NCBI RefSeq assembly: GCF_029624125.1
Contig: NZ_JARSBN010000004.1
Coordinates: 248,001-312,000, forward strand
Source of the DNA: Winogradskyella marincola
Lineage (GTDB): Bacteria; Bacteroidota; Bacteroidia; Flavobacteriales; Flavobacteriaceae
DNA length: 64,000 bases
Direction of reading: 5' to 3'
Shown: piece after piece, positions 37,073 through 46,079 of the stretch
Numbering within the stretch: position 1 is the stretch's first letter
How the letters are laid out: each line of letters opens with the position of its first letter
The notes under the pieces: model-generated
What the model saw: only the letters and a program-made list of their open reading frames with translations
What the model was told of the DNA's origin: nothing
Databases searched by the model: none
Translations under genes and position numbers: made by a program

Positions 37073-37110
37073 TATTTTTACGAGACGTTGTCGTTTCAAC
37101 AAAATTTCTT

Positions 37111-37118
37111 CAAAAATA
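37111..37118 (-). promoter_or_regulatory. -7 element of sucA
   Basis: TATTTTTG on the minus strand, 38 nt before the ATG. Confidence 0.5.
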
Positions 37119-37186
37119 CAACTTTTAGTAGATAAACTAAGCGTTTTATTATATTTATAACAAATAAGGATTTAAGAATTATTAAG

Positions 37187-37729
37187 ATGATAAAAAATAG
37201 AATAAAGACAGCCAAAAAAATAATTTTAAATAGCGTTATTTTATGTTTTTTTGTGATTTCCTCAAATGCACAAAGTAACACTGATGACAATACTTTTTGG
37301 AGCAACGTTCAGTTTGGTGGTGGAGTTGGATTAAATTTTGGAAACGGTTTTTTCAGTGGTGCTATTGCTCCTAATGCCATATATAACTTTAACCCTTATG
37401 TAGCTACTGGTGTTGGGTTAAATTTTCAGTACAGCTCTCAACGCGACGTATTTAAATCTACCGTTGTTGGTGGTAGTGTTATTGGTTTGTTTAATCCTTA
37501 TAGAGAACTACAACTCTCAACAGAGTTTGAACAATTATATGTAAACCGTGATTTCGATGAGCAGTTTGTAAGCAATGTAGATGACAGCTATTGGTATCCT
37601 GCTCTGTTTTTAGGAGCTGGTTATAGAAGTGGCAATGTAACTTTTGGAATAAGATACGACGTGCTCTATGATGAAGATAAGAGTATACAACACCAAGCTT
37701 GGATGCCTTTTGTGAGGTTTTGGTTTTGA
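37187..37729 (+). CDS. small outer-membrane beta-barrel-like protein
   Basis: 180 residues with a signal peptide (IILNSVILCFFVISSNAQ) and strands rich in G/F/Y: WSNVQFGGGVGLNFGNGFFSGAIAPNAIYNF, VATGVGLNFQYSSQ and FLGAGYRSGNVTFGIRYDVLYD. It ends with FVRFWF, a typical barrel terminus. Divergent from sucA. Homologues are, I believe, sometimes labelled alpha-ketoglutarate decarboxylase, which looks like name transfer from the neighbour: no enzyme motif is present. Function unknown. Confidence 0.75.
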   Translation: MIKNRIKTAKKIILNSVILCFFVISSNAQSNTDDNTFWSNVQFGGGVGLNFGNGFFSGAIAPNAIYNFNPYVATGVGLNFQYSSQRDVFKSTVVGGSVIGLFNPYRELQLSTEFEQLYVNRDFDEQFVSNVDDSYWYPALFLGAGYRSGNVTFGIRYDVLYDEDKSIQHQAWMPFVRFWF

Positions 37730-37747
37730 CTTCGACTACGCTCAGCC
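37730..37747. repeat. dispersed-repeat-like element CTTCGACTACGCTCAGCC
   Basis: It starts immediately after the barrel gene's stop codon. From memory, TTCGACTACGCTCAGyC is a frequent intergenic repeat in Flavobacteriaceae. Only one copy in this window. Confidence 0.45.
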
Positions 37748-37758
37748 AACATATTATT

Positions 37759-38106
37759 TCAGTATTTAGATTTATACCAAACCTTTTGCCATTCTCTTTG
37801 TAAGATTAAAAAAGTAATATCTTCTGAAAGTTTTACAACATCTTCTGTTTCTAGTGAACGAACCTTATTTTCTGAAACGTCTACTTGATAAAGTAAATTG
37901 AGATAGTCTGAAAATTTGTGTTGTATAAGATGAAAAACAGTGTCTTGCAGCACCAACTTAAGGCTTGTAGGCAACGTGTCTTCGTTAAGCTCTAAATCTA
38001 CATTTGCAAAAAGCAAGTCTTTGTTAAGCTGAACTATTAGCTTTTTGTATAATTTTAATTTGTTCGCCTCAACAATTAAATCTTCAAAATTTACAGGCAA
38101 AGTCAT
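37759..38106 (-). CDS. conserved small protein co-translated with the polyprenyl synthase
   Basis: 115 residues, acidic-leucine rich, no signal peptide or membrane helix. Its ATG overlaps the stop codon of the polyprenyl synthase by one base (TAATG), so translational coupling is expected. Mostly helical (LPTSLKLVLQDTVFHLIQHKFSDYLNLLYQ and LSEDITFLILQREWQKVWY). I do not recognise a family with known function. The coupling suggests a link to isoprenoid synthesis or simply operon position. Confidence 0.75.
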   Translation of the reverse strand: MTLPVNFEDLIVEANKLKLYKKLIVQLNKDLLFANVDLELNEDTLPTSLKLVLQDTVFHLIQHKFSDYLNLLYQVDVSENKVRSLETEDVVKLSEDITFLILQREWQKVWYKSKY

Positions 38107-39080
38107 TACACTCGTCTATTCATTAATTGCTCACCAAACAATTGAAGTATTTGCTTTTTATCGTCAGAAATATTCAGCTTTTCTAGTACACTAAACGCCT
38201 TTTGGGTATAATCCTTAACAGCTAATTGTGTAGCTTCAGCAGCACCTGAAGTGTTGAAAAGCGCTTTTACTTTTTCTACTTTAGCTTCGTTTGCAATAGA
38301 TGCGCTAGACATTGCCTCTAATAAATTAGATTTCTCAGCATCGTCACCCAACTCTAATGTTTTAAGGTATAAATAGGTTTTTTTATTCTCTAAAATATCA
38401 CCTCCTACTTGCTTACCAAATGTTTCTGGATTACCAAAAGCATCTAAATAATCATCCTGAAGCTGAAAAGCAACACCAAGAAAACGTCCAAAATCGTAAA
38501 TTAAGTTTTGATCTTCTTCTGAAGCCTTAGCAACAATAGCACCCATTTTCATAGCTGCACCTACCAAAACGGCAGTTTTGTACTCAATCATTTTTAGATA
38601 CTCTGCTATTGAAACATCATCTCTGGTTTCAAAATCAATATCGTATTGCTGGCCTTCACAAACTTCTAAAGCTGTCTTGCTAAACAATTTTGCCAGTGCT
38701 CTAAATATCTGCGGCTCATAATTTTCAAACAACTGGTAAGCTAAAATTAGCATGGCATCACCAGAGAGGATTCCTGTATTTAAATCCCATTTTTCATGAA
38801 CCGTTTCTTTTCCTCTACGCAACGGAGCATCGTCCATAATATCATCGTGTATTAACGAGAAGTTATGGAATACCTCAACAGATAGAGCTGCATTCATGGC
38901 CTCTGTTGCAGAACCATCAAAAACCTCTGATGTCATTAAGGTTAAGACTGGTCGTAAGCGTTTGCCACCAAGCTTAAGAATATAATTTATAGGTTCATAA
39001 AGATTCTTTGGCTCTTTATTAACTGTAAAACCTTCTAGATAGGATAGAAAAGATTTTTGGTAAGCTTCAATATTCTGCAT
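38106..39080 (-). CDS. ispA: trans-isoprenyl diphosphate synthase (polyprenyl synthetase)
   Basis: 324 residues. First Asp-rich motif LIHDDIMDDAPLRRG (DDxxD at 79-83) and second motif FQLQDDYLDAFG (about 203-214) bind Mg-diphosphate. LGGKRLRP (38-44) is the conserved N-terminal block. It condenses IPP with allylic diphosphates; residues just before the first motif (Phe-Ser-Leu) do not settle chain length. The window also encodes dxs, so the MEP pathway supplies the substrate. TATTTTTG precedes the ATG by 5 nt. Confidence 0.93.
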   Translation of the reverse strand: MQNIEAYQKSFLSYLEGFTVNKEPKNLYEPINYILKLGGKRLRPVLTLMTSEVFDGSATEAMNAALSVEVFHNFSLIHDDIMDDAPLRRGKETVHEKWDLNTGILSGDAMLILAYQLFENYEPQIFRALAKLFSKTALEVCEGQQYDIDFETRDDVSIAEYLKMIEYKTAVLVGAAMKMGAIVAKASEEDQNLIYDFGRFLGVAFQLQDDYLDAFGNPETFGKQVGGDILENKKTYLYLKTLELGDDAEKSNLLEAMSSASIANEAKVEKVKALFNTSGAAEATQLAVKDYTQKAFSVLEKLNISDDKKQILQLFGEQLMNRRV

Positions 39081-39085
39081 AAAAG

Positions 39086-39093
39086 CAAAAATA
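39086..39093 (-). promoter_or_regulatory. -7 element of ispA, predicted leaderless
   Basis: TATTTTTG on the minus strand followed by CTTTT and the ATG at 39080. A TTG lies 22 bp upstream as a -33 candidate. Confidence 0.55.
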
Positions 39094-39150
39094 ATGCTTT
39101 CAACACATTTTAAAACAATGTTACCTGTGTTAAAAAATTATTAAAACCAT

Positions 39151-39178
39151 GGAAACTTTTTTTGTTTTTAAAGTTTCC
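39151..39178. promoter_or_regulatory. candidate TetR operator, 9-bp inverted repeat
   Basis: GGAAACTTT and AAAGTTTCC flank a 10-bp spacer. The spacer contains the TTTG of the -33 element of the tetR promoter, so binding should block transcription. This is the standard arrangement for an autoregulating TetR repressor. Confidence 0.75.
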
Positions 39179-39191
39179 CAGTGTAGATTTG
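39161..39191 (+). promoter_or_regulatory. promoter of the tetR-efflux operon
   Basis: TTTG (39161-39164), 19 bp, then TAGATTTG (39184-39191): an exact fit to the Bacteroidota TTTG / TAnnTTTG pattern. The ATG is at 39202, leaving a leader of about 5 nt. Confidence 0.75.
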
Positions 39192-39201
39192 CACTTTAAT
39201 T

Positions 39202-39813
39202 ATGAAACAAGAAATTTTAAAAACTGCTGTTGATATGTTCTTAAACTATGGTTTTAAGAGCGTAACCATGGATGATATTGCCAATGCAAAAGGCATATCT
39301 AAGAAGACGATATACCAATACTTTAAAAATAAAACGGTTTTGGTTGAAGAAGCTGTAATGTTTTTGTTCCACACCATTTCTAGTGGAATTGAAGACATTA
39401 GAGACCAAGAAAAAAACCCTATTGAAGAGATCTATGAGATAAAGCGTTTTTTAATGAAAAACTTAAAAGACGAAAAGTCTTCTCCTCAATTTCAGTTAGA
39501 GAAATACTATCCTAAAATTTATCACGAAATCAAAGAAAAGCAACTATGTGTTATGGAAGATTGCGTTGGGTGCAATCTAGAGCGTGGTAAAAAAATGGGA
39601 CTTTTTAGAGAGGACATTAATATAACTTTTGTATCAAAGATTTATTTCACCTGTATGATGGCTTTAAAGGACAAAACATTGTTTCCGTTAGAGCACTTTT
39701 CTATGCATATGTTAATGAACCATTACTTAGAATACCATTTGCGTGGCATATGTACACCTAAAGGAATAGAACACTTAAATAATTATTTAACAATCAGTCA
39801 AAATCAACAATAA
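39202..39813 (+). CDS. TetR-family repressor of the efflux operon
   Basis: 203 residues. N-terminal HTH with TMDDIANAKGISKKTIYQYF (22-41), the canonical TetR motif; the rest is the ligand-binding helical domain. First gene of a four-gene operon with tolC-, acrA- and acrB-like genes (gap of 3 bp to the next). An inverted repeat overlapping its own promoter indicates autoregulation and control of the whole operon. The inducer cannot be read. Cys residues in the ligand domain (CVMEDCVGC, about 114-122) are notable. Confidence 0.93.
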   Translation: MKQEILKTAVDMFLNYGFKSVTMDDIANAKGISKKTIYQYFKNKTVLVEEAVMFLFHTISSGIEDIRDQEKNPIEEIYEIKRFLMKNLKDEKSSPQFQLEKYYPKIYHEIKEKQLCVMEDCVGCNLERGKKMGLFREDINITFVSKIYFTCMMALKDKTLFPLEHFSMHMLMNHYLEYHLRGICTPKGIEHLNNYLTISQNQQ

Positions 39814-39816
39814 CCC

Positions 39817-41163
39817 ATGAGAAAGACACTCATACTAATTACATGCTTATTAGCAAGCGCTGTTGGTATTTCTCAAGAGCAACCTACCAGTTTCACATTA
39901 CAAGAAGCTATAGATTACGCTCTTGAAAATAACAGGCAAGCTAAAAATGCAGCAAGAGACATTGATGCTGCTAAAAAACAAAAATGGGAAACCACTGCAA
40001 CAGGTTTACCTCAACTAAGTGCTAATGCGAGTTATCAAAACAATCTAAAACAACAAGTATCCTTAGTACCTGCCGAATTTTTTGGTGGGCAAGAAGGTGA
40101 TTTTGCTGAAGTTGTTTTTGGTACCAAGCAAAATGTTAATGCTACTGCAACACTAAATCAATTGGTGTTTGATGGTTCTTATTTGGTAGGCCTTCAGTCT
40201 GCTAAAGTGTTTTTAGAAATTTCAAAAAACGCTAAAGAAAAAACAGATTTAGAGGTAAGAAAAAGCGTAATCAATGCTTACGGAAATGTATTACTTTCTG
40301 AAGAAAGCGTACTTATTTTAGAGAAAAACATAGAAGTTTTAGAAAAAAACCTTGATGAAACTACTAAAATCTATGAAAACGGACTAGAAGAAGAAGAAAG
40401 TGTTGAACAATTGCAAATAACCTTATCTAACTTAAAGAGTAATCTTAACAACTCTATAAGACTAAGAGGTATTGCATACCAAATGTTTAACATAACTCTG
40501 GGCATAGACTACGCAGCTAAAATCACACTATCTGAAGATTTAGAACAACTAACCCAAAAGAATATTTCTCTGGAGGACTTAGAATTAGACAATGATGTTA
40601 CCGCAACTGTAGATTATAAAATTGCTGAAAACGACACCAAATCTAAAGAACTCTTACTAAAATTAGAAAAAAGCAAAGCATTACCTACCCTAAGCGCATA
40701 TCTTAATGGTGGTTATTTAGGCTTTAGTGACGAGTTTACATTTTTAGACAAAGAGCAAAGTTGGGCAGGCTTCTCTGCTTTTGGTTTTAATCTGGATATT
40801 CCAATTTTTAGCTCTGGTAAAAGAAGTGCCGCAACACAGCGTGCAAAAATAAATCTTGAAAAATCTAAAGACGAACTTACCGAAACAGAGCAACGCATTA
40901 AGCTACAAATTGAAACTGCAAAAAGCAATTACCAATTTGCCGTAGAGGACTATCAAAACAAGCAAGAAAACCTTAAACTGGCAGAACGTATAGAAAGCAA
41001 AAACCAAACAAAGTTTTTTGAAGGTATTGGCTCAAGTTTTGAGTTACGCCAAGCACAAACACAATTATATACAGCTCAGCAAGAATTATTACAAGCCATG
41101 CTAGATGTTATAAACAATAAAGCAGAGCTAGAAACAGCATTAAACACTATATCACCAAAATAA
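39817..41163 (+). CDS. TolC-family outer-membrane efflux protein
   Basis: 448 residues with a signal peptide (LILITCLLASAVGISQ). Two repeated helical/outer-membrane-factor halves are visible: SFTLQEAIDYALENNRQAKNAARDIDAAKKQKWE and later SGKRSAATQRAKINLEKSKDELTETEQRIKLQIETA. It forms the trimeric exit duct for the RND pump encoded downstream. 3 bp after tetR, 24 bp before the adaptor gene. Confidence 0.93.
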   Translation: MRKTLILITCLLASAVGISQEQPTSFTLQEAIDYALENNRQAKNAARDIDAAKKQKWETTATGLPQLSANASYQNNLKQQVSLVPAEFFGGQEGDFAEVVFGTKQNVNATATLNQLVFDGSYLVGLQSAKVFLEISKNAKEKTDLEVRKSVINAYGNVLLSEESVLILEKNIEVLEKNLDETTKIYENGLEEEESVEQLQITLSNLKSNLNNSIRLRGIAYQMFNITLGIDYAAKITLSEDLEQLTQKNISLEDLELDNDVTATVDYKIAENDTKSKELLLKLEKSKALPTLSAYLNGGYLGFSDEFTFLDKEQSWAGFSAFGFNLDIPIFSSGKRSAATQRAKINLEKSKDELTETEQRIKLQIETAKSNYQFAVEDYQNKQENLKLAERIESKNQTKFFEGIGSSFELRQAQTQLYTAQQELLQAMLDVINNKAELETALNTISPK

Positions 41164-41187
41164 ATCAGTCAAAAAAAGAAAAGAATT

Positions 41188-42378
41188 ATGAAGAAAATAT
41201 ATTCAATCCTATTCTTAACAGTTCTTTTAGCTTCATGTGGAGAGCAAAAAAAGAATTCCGTAGAAAAAGTTTTAGAAAGCAATAATCTAGAAACGATACG
41301 AAAAAAACGTGGAGAATTAGTTAATGAGCAAGATGCCATTAATGAAAAGATAAAATTACTAGATGAAAAAATCGCCACGTTAGACACTGTACAGCATGTA
41401 CCGTTAATAACAACTATTACTGCTAAGACTGAAGAGTTTAAACACGTATTAGAGCTTCAAGGAAATGTTACAACTAAAGACCTATTAGTTATTACTCCAG
41501 AAACTAATGGCATCTTAACTCACGTCTATGTAAAAGAAGGACAACGTGTTAGCAAAGGACAAATTCTTGCAAAAATTGATGACGGAGGTTTAGGTCAACA
41601 ATTATCTCAATTAAAAATCCAAGCAGATTTAGCAAAGACAACTTACGAACGCCAAAAACGTCTTTGGGATCAAAATATAGGTAGCGAAATTCAGTTTTTA
41701 CAAGCTAAATCTTCTTACGAGTCTCAAGAAAAAGCAGTTAACCACATGCAACAACAAATTGCAAAAACTGTTGTAAAAGCACCATTTTCTGGGACTATTG
41801 ATGACGTTATATCAGAACAAGGTAATGTAGTTGCTGCAGGACAGACAGAATTAATGCAAATTGTTAACCTTAACAACATGTACATAGAAACCGAAGTACC
41901 AGAGCGCTATGTTAGCGATGTGGTAATTGGTAAAGATGTCGTTGTAGAGCTTCCTGTTTTGGGCAAAAAGATAGACACAAAAATTCGTCAGGCAGGCGAT
42001 GTTATCAATCCTGCTAACAGAACGTTTAAAGTAGAAATTGAAATTCCTAACAAAGACAAGGCTATAAAACCAAATCTTACTGCAAAATTAAAAATCAACG
42101 ATTACACAAATGAAAAAGCCATTCTTATTCCTCAAAGTGTAATTTCAGAAAATGCAGAAGGCGAGCAATACGTTTACGTGGTTACAGATAAAAACGGAAA
42201 AGGTATCGGTAGCGCAAAACGTGTAATTATAGAAACTGGCAAAACCCAAGGAGATGTTATAGAAGTTGTTGGCGGCTTAGAAACAGGATCAGAGATTATA
42301 AAAGAAGGTGCACGTAGTGTTAGAGACGGACAATCTGTAGAAGTAATCAACTATAAAGAAGAAGGTAATGGCAAATAA
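41188..42378 (+). CDS. RND periplasmic adaptor (membrane fusion) lipoprotein
   Basis: 396 residues. Lipobox LLASC then GEQKKN anchors it. A coiled-coil segment precedes the lipoyl/barrel-sandwich half GILTHVYVKEGQRVSKGQILAKID (about 111-134). The hairpin runs from about 135 to 190. The second lipoyl half is VVKAPFSGTIDDVISEQGNVVAAG, followed by beta-barrel and membrane-proximal domains. It links the inner-membrane pump to TolC. Overlaps the permease start by 11 bp, indicating tight coupling. Confidence 0.94.
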   Translation: MKKIYSILFLTVLLASCGEQKKNSVEKVLESNNLETIRKKRGELVNEQDAINEKIKLLDEKIATLDTVQHVPLITTITAKTEEFKHVLELQGNVTTKDLLVITPETNGILTHVYVKEGQRVSKGQILAKIDDGGLGQQLSQLKIQADLAKTTYERQKRLWDQNIGSEIQFLQAKSSYESQEKAVNHMQQQIAKTVVKAPFSGTIDDVISEQGNVVAAGQTELMQIVNLNNMYIETEVPERYVSDVVIGKDVVVELPVLGKKIDTKIRQAGDVINPANRTFKVEIEIPNKDKAIKPNLTAKLKINDYTNEKAILIPQSVISENAEGEQYVYVVTDKNGKGIGSAKRVIIETGKTQGDVIEVVGGLETGSEIIKEGARSVRDGQSVEVINYKEEGNGK

Positions 42379-45300
42379 AAAGAAGAAAAATACAGACAAA
42401 GAGTTTGGCTTATCATCGTGGGCTATTAATAATAAAACCACGATGTATGTTCTAATCTTAGTGTTTTTCTATGTAGGTATATCTGCATTTTTCAGTATGC
42501 CAAGAGAAAATTTCCCTGAGGTTAACGAAACCAAAATCTACATTAGCACAGTTTTCCCTGGAAACACTGCAGAAGATATTGAAAAGCTAATCCTTAACCC
42601 TTTAGAAGACCGCTTAAATACTGTCAGCAATAAAGTAGAAATCACCTCAACAGCTACAGAAGATTATGGTATGCTTATGATTGAGTTTGACGAAGGCATT
42701 ACTGTAGACCAAGCAAAACAAAAAGTAAAAGACGAAGTAGACACAGAAACAGCCAGTGAAGATTGGCCAACTTTTAATGGAGCTAAAGTAGAACCAGACG
42801 TGTTTGAATTAAGTCTTTCTGAAGAAATGCCTATTCTAAACATTAATATCTCTGGTGATTATCCTATTGAAAAACTTAAGGATTTTGCAGAATACCTTCA
42901 AGATGAAATTGAAGATATACAAGAAATCAAAAAAGCAGACATCAGAGGTGCTCAAGAAAAAGAGGTTGAAGTTGCTGTAGATATCTACAAAATGATGGCT
43001 GCTAAAGTAACTTTTAGCGATATTATTGGAGCAATTGCTAATGGTAATCTTACGCAATCTGCTGGTAACCTTAAAGCCAGTGGACAACGTAGAACTATTA
43101 GAGTTATTGGTGAAATAGAAAAACCATCAGAGCTTGAAAATTTTGTTGTTAAATCTGAAAATGGTAATGCTATTTACCTCAAAGATGTTGCAACTGTAGC
43201 TTTTAAAGAAGAAGACAAAACTACTTTTGCTCGTAAGTCTGGTGAGCCTGTAGTAATGCTAGATGTTAAGAAACGTGCAGGAAAAAACATGGTTGCAGCT
43301 GCTGAGCAAATTCAAGTAATAGTACAAGATGCTATTGACAATGAGTTTCCTCAAGATTTAGAAGTAACCATTACCAACGACCAATCCTCTGTAACTATTG
43401 GTCAGGTTGACGACTTAGTAAACAACATCATCTTTGGTGTTATCCTTGTTGTAACGGTATTAATGTTCTTCTTAGGATTTAAGAATGCTCTATTCGTTGG
43501 TTTTGCAATACCAATGTCTATGTTTATGTCGCTTATGATTCTTAACCTTATTGGCTATAGTTTAAATACTATGGTGCTATTTGGGCTTATTATGGGTCTT
43601 GGTATGCTGGTGGATAACGGAATTGTAGTTGTTGAAAACGTATACCGACTTATGGACGAGGAAGGTATGAGTCGCATAGAAGCCGCTAAAAAAGGAATTG
43701 GCGAGATTGCTTTTCCTATTATAATTTCAACATTAACAACGGTTGCTGCCTTTGTACCACTTGGTCTATGGCCAGGAATTATGGGAGAATTCATGAAAAT
43801 TCTGCCTATAACCTTATCCATTGTTTTAGGATCTTCGTTATTCGTAGCAATTTTCTTTAACTCGGTATTAGTATCGCGCTATATGACGACCGAAGATAAA
43901 GACATGCCTCTAAAACAGATTATTAAAACCACCATTATTGTAGCTGTTATTGGCTTAATTATTCTTCTTATTGGTGGTGCTTACAGAGGTCTTGGTACAA
44001 TAATGATTTTTACAGCAATAATGCTTTGGGCTTACAGGTTATTTATAAGAAACTGGGCCAATAGTTTTCAAAATAAAGCTTTAGTAAAACTAGAAGGTTG
44101 GTACGAGCGTCAATTACGTTGGGCACTTTCTAAAAAGAAGCCTTACGTTTTAAGTATTGGTACATTTTTATTACTTATTGCAGCTTTTATTGCTTTTGGA
44201 ATCTCTCTCGGAACACAGCGAACTAAAGTAGAATTTTTTCCAGACAATAAACCAAATCAAATTATTGTCTACATAGAATATCCTGAAGGTACAGCCATCG
44301 AAAAAACAAATGCAATCACTAAACAGATTGAAAAACGTGTATATGCTGTTATTAACGACAGTAAATATATGGATGGAGACAGAAACTTTCTTGTAGAAAG
44401 CGCAGTATCTCAGGTTGGTGAAGGAGCAGGTAATCCACAAACCGATGGTGGTTCTGCTGCAGAAATGCCGCACAAAGCTAAAATTACAGCTTCTATGCGC
44501 GAGTACAAATATCGTCGTGGAGAAGATAGTGAGCTCTTACGCCAAAAAGTTCAGGAAGCTCTGGTTGGTATTTATCCTGGTGTTTTAATTTCTGTTGAAA
44601 AAGATGCTAATGGACCACCTGCTGGTTCTCCTATCAATATTGAAATTGAAGGTAATGATTATGATGAACTTATTGTTACTGCAGAAAAAATGAGAGAGTT
44701 TATCAACTCTAAAAACATTGCTGGTATCGATGAGCTTAAAATTGATGTTAACAAAGACAAGCCTTCAATGATTGTTGAAGTTGACAGAGAAAAGGCTGGT
44801 GAACTAGGTGTTAGTGCTAAGCAAATTGGAGATCAATTACGTAACTCTATTTTTGGTGCCAAAGCTGGTATTTATAAAGAAGATGGTGATGATTTTGACA
44901 TCTACGTAAGATTCAACAAAGACAATAGATATAACACTAGTGCACTTTTCAATCAGAATATTACATTTAGAGACAATACTGGTAAGATAAAAGAAATACC
45001 ATTATCTGCCGTTGCAAAACAGAAAAACAATTCTGGTTTTAGTGCCATAAAGCACAAAGACACTAAGCGTGTGGTAACCGTTTACTCTGCCTTAGCTCCT
45101 GGTTATACAGATGCTGGTGCTATTGTAAACCAGATTCAAAATGAAATGAAAAGCTACAAAGGGCTTCCTGAAGGTATCAAAATTGATTATACAGGACAGA
45201 TAGAAGAGCAAAACAAGCAAATGGCATTTTTAATGGGTGCATTTTTTACTGGTCTTGCTTTGATATTCTTCATTTTAATTTTCCAGTTTAACTCTATTTC

Positions 45301-45904
45301 AAAACCAGCAATTATTATGCTTGCGATTTTCTTGAGTTTTATTGGTGTATTTGGAGGTATTGTAGTTTCCGGAAGTGCTTTCGTTATTATGATGACCATG
45401 GTAGGTATTATTTCGCTTGCCGGAATTGTAGTAAACAATGGTGTGGTACTACTAGATTATGCACAACTTCTTATCGATAGAAAGAAAAATGAGCTCGATC
45501 TAGATGAAGATCAATACTTATCTAAAGAACACTTGTTCGAGAGTATCGTTAAAGCCGGAAAAGCTCGTCTTAGACCTGTATTACTTACAGCTATTACTAC
45601 AATTTTAGGTTTAATTCCGCTTGCAATAGGACTAAATATTAACTTCTTTACGCTGGCTTCAGAATTTGATGCTAATATTTATATGGGAGGTGATAACGTG
45701 GTATTTTGGGGACCATTAGCTTGGACCGTAATTTATGGGCTTTTAATTGCAACATTCTTAACTCTTATTGTAGTACCTATTTTATTTTACCTAAGTGTAA
45801 GATTAAAAATGTGGATGCACAAAGACCGTGTTGTCAATACTGAAACTGAAACGGATTTGCAAGAGCCATTCAATTTAGATAAAAGAATAGAGCCTCAACA
45901 TTAA
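42368..45904 (+). CDS. RND efflux permease, AcrB/HAE1-like
   Basis: 1178 residues, larger than AcrB (about 1050). Twelve predicted helices in two halves with two large periplasmic loops. FGLIMGLGMLVDNGIVVVENVYRLM is the TM4 proton-relay block: the first Asp is kept and the second (AcrB Asp408) is Asn, common in relatives. There are insertions around 530-580 and an acidic region with NELDLDEDQYL. Whether it exports drugs, bile-like compounds or metals is not evident; the TetR control suggests a small hydrophobic inducer. Confidence 0.93.
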   Translation: MANKKKKNTDKEFGLSSWAINNKTTMYVLILVFFYVGISAFFSMPRENFPEVNETKIYISTVFPGNTAEDIEKLILNPLEDRLNTVSNKVEITSTATEDYGMLMIEFDEGITVDQAKQKVKDEVDTETASEDWPTFNGAKVEPDVFELSLSEEMPILNINISGDYPIEKLKDFAEYLQDEIEDIQEIKKADIRGAQEKEVEVAVDIYKMMAAKVTFSDIIGAIANGNLTQSAGNLKASGQRRTIRVIGEIEKPSELENFVVKSENGNAIYLKDVATVAFKEEDKTTFARKSGEPVVMLDVKKRAGKNMVAAAEQIQVIVQDAIDNEFPQDLEVTITNDQSSVTIGQVDDLVNNIIFGVILVVTVLMFFLGFKNALFVGFAIPMSMFMSLMILNLIGYSLNTMVLFGLIMGLGMLVDNGIVVVENVYRLMDEEGMSRIEAAKKGIGEIAFPIIISTLTTVAAFVPLGLWPGIMGEFMKILPITLSIVLGSSLFVAIFFNSVLVSRYMTTEDKDMPLKQIIKTTIIVAVIGLIILLIGGAYRGLGTIMIFTAIMLWAYRLFIRNWANSFQNKALVKLEGWYERQLRWALSKKKPYVLSIGTFLLLIAAFIAFGISLGTQRTKVEFFPDNKPNQIIVYIEYPEGTAIEKTNAITKQIEKRVYAVINDSKYMDGDRNFLVESAVSQVGEGAGNPQTDGGSAAEMPHKAKITASMREYKYRRGEDSELLRQKVQEALVGIYPGVLISVEKDANGPPAGSPINIEIEGNDYDELIVTAEKMREFINSKNIAGIDELKIDVNKDKPSMIVEVDREKAGELGVSAKQIGDQLRNSIFGAKAGIYKEDGDDFDIYVRFNKDNRYNTSALFNQNITFRDNTGKIKEIPLSAVAKQKNNSGFSAIKHKDTKRVVTVYSALAPGYTDAGAIVNQIQNEMKSYKGLPEGIKIDYTGQIEEQNKQMAFLMGAFFTGLALIFFILIFQFNSISKPAIIMLAIFLSFIGVFGGIVVSGSAFVIMMTMVGIISLAGIVVNNGVVLLDYAQLLIDRKKNELDLDEDQYLSKEHLFESIVKAGKARLRPVLLTAITTILGLIPLAIGLNINFFTLASEFDANIYMGGDNVVFWGPLAWTVIYGLLIATFLTLIVVPILFYLSVRLKMWMHKDRVVNTETETDLQEPFNLDKRIEPQH

Positions 45905-45965
45905 AAGTTTTCTATTCAAAAAAAACAACCTTAAAATATTAATTATAAGGTTTGATTAATAGCAG

Positions 45966-45998
45966 AAAAGCCTCAACAATTGTTGAGGCTTTTTATTT
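45966..45998 (+). terminator. terminator of the efflux operon
   Basis: AAAAGCCTCAACA and TGTTGAGGCTTTT form a perfect palindrome, followed by TATTTTTTT. Confidence 0.92.
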
Positions 45999-46017
45999 TT
46001 TTATCCTTTAAGTTGAT

Positions 46018-46025
46018 TAAATTTG
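46018..46025 (+). promoter_or_regulatory. -7 element of aspS
   Basis: TAAATTTG matches TAnnTTTG and gives a leader of about 50 nt. The leader contains an imperfect hairpin, ATTCATC / GATGAAT (about 46033-46061). Confidence 0.5.
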
Positions 46026-46079
46026 CAACCGCATTCATCGCAAGCAATTGCAAAGATGAATCTCATTTAATTTTTGAAT

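Noticed and set aside
37187-37729. Alpha-ketoglutarate decarboxylase, a label I associate with homologues
   Set aside because: It has a signal peptide, barrel-like strands and no thiamine or decarboxylase motif; the name probably comes from the neighbouring sucA.
46032-46062. Leader hairpin of aspS as a T-box or tRNA-sensing riboswitch
   Set aside because: The hairpin is short, no specifier loop or T-box sequence is visible, and T-box elements are not typical of Bacteroidota.
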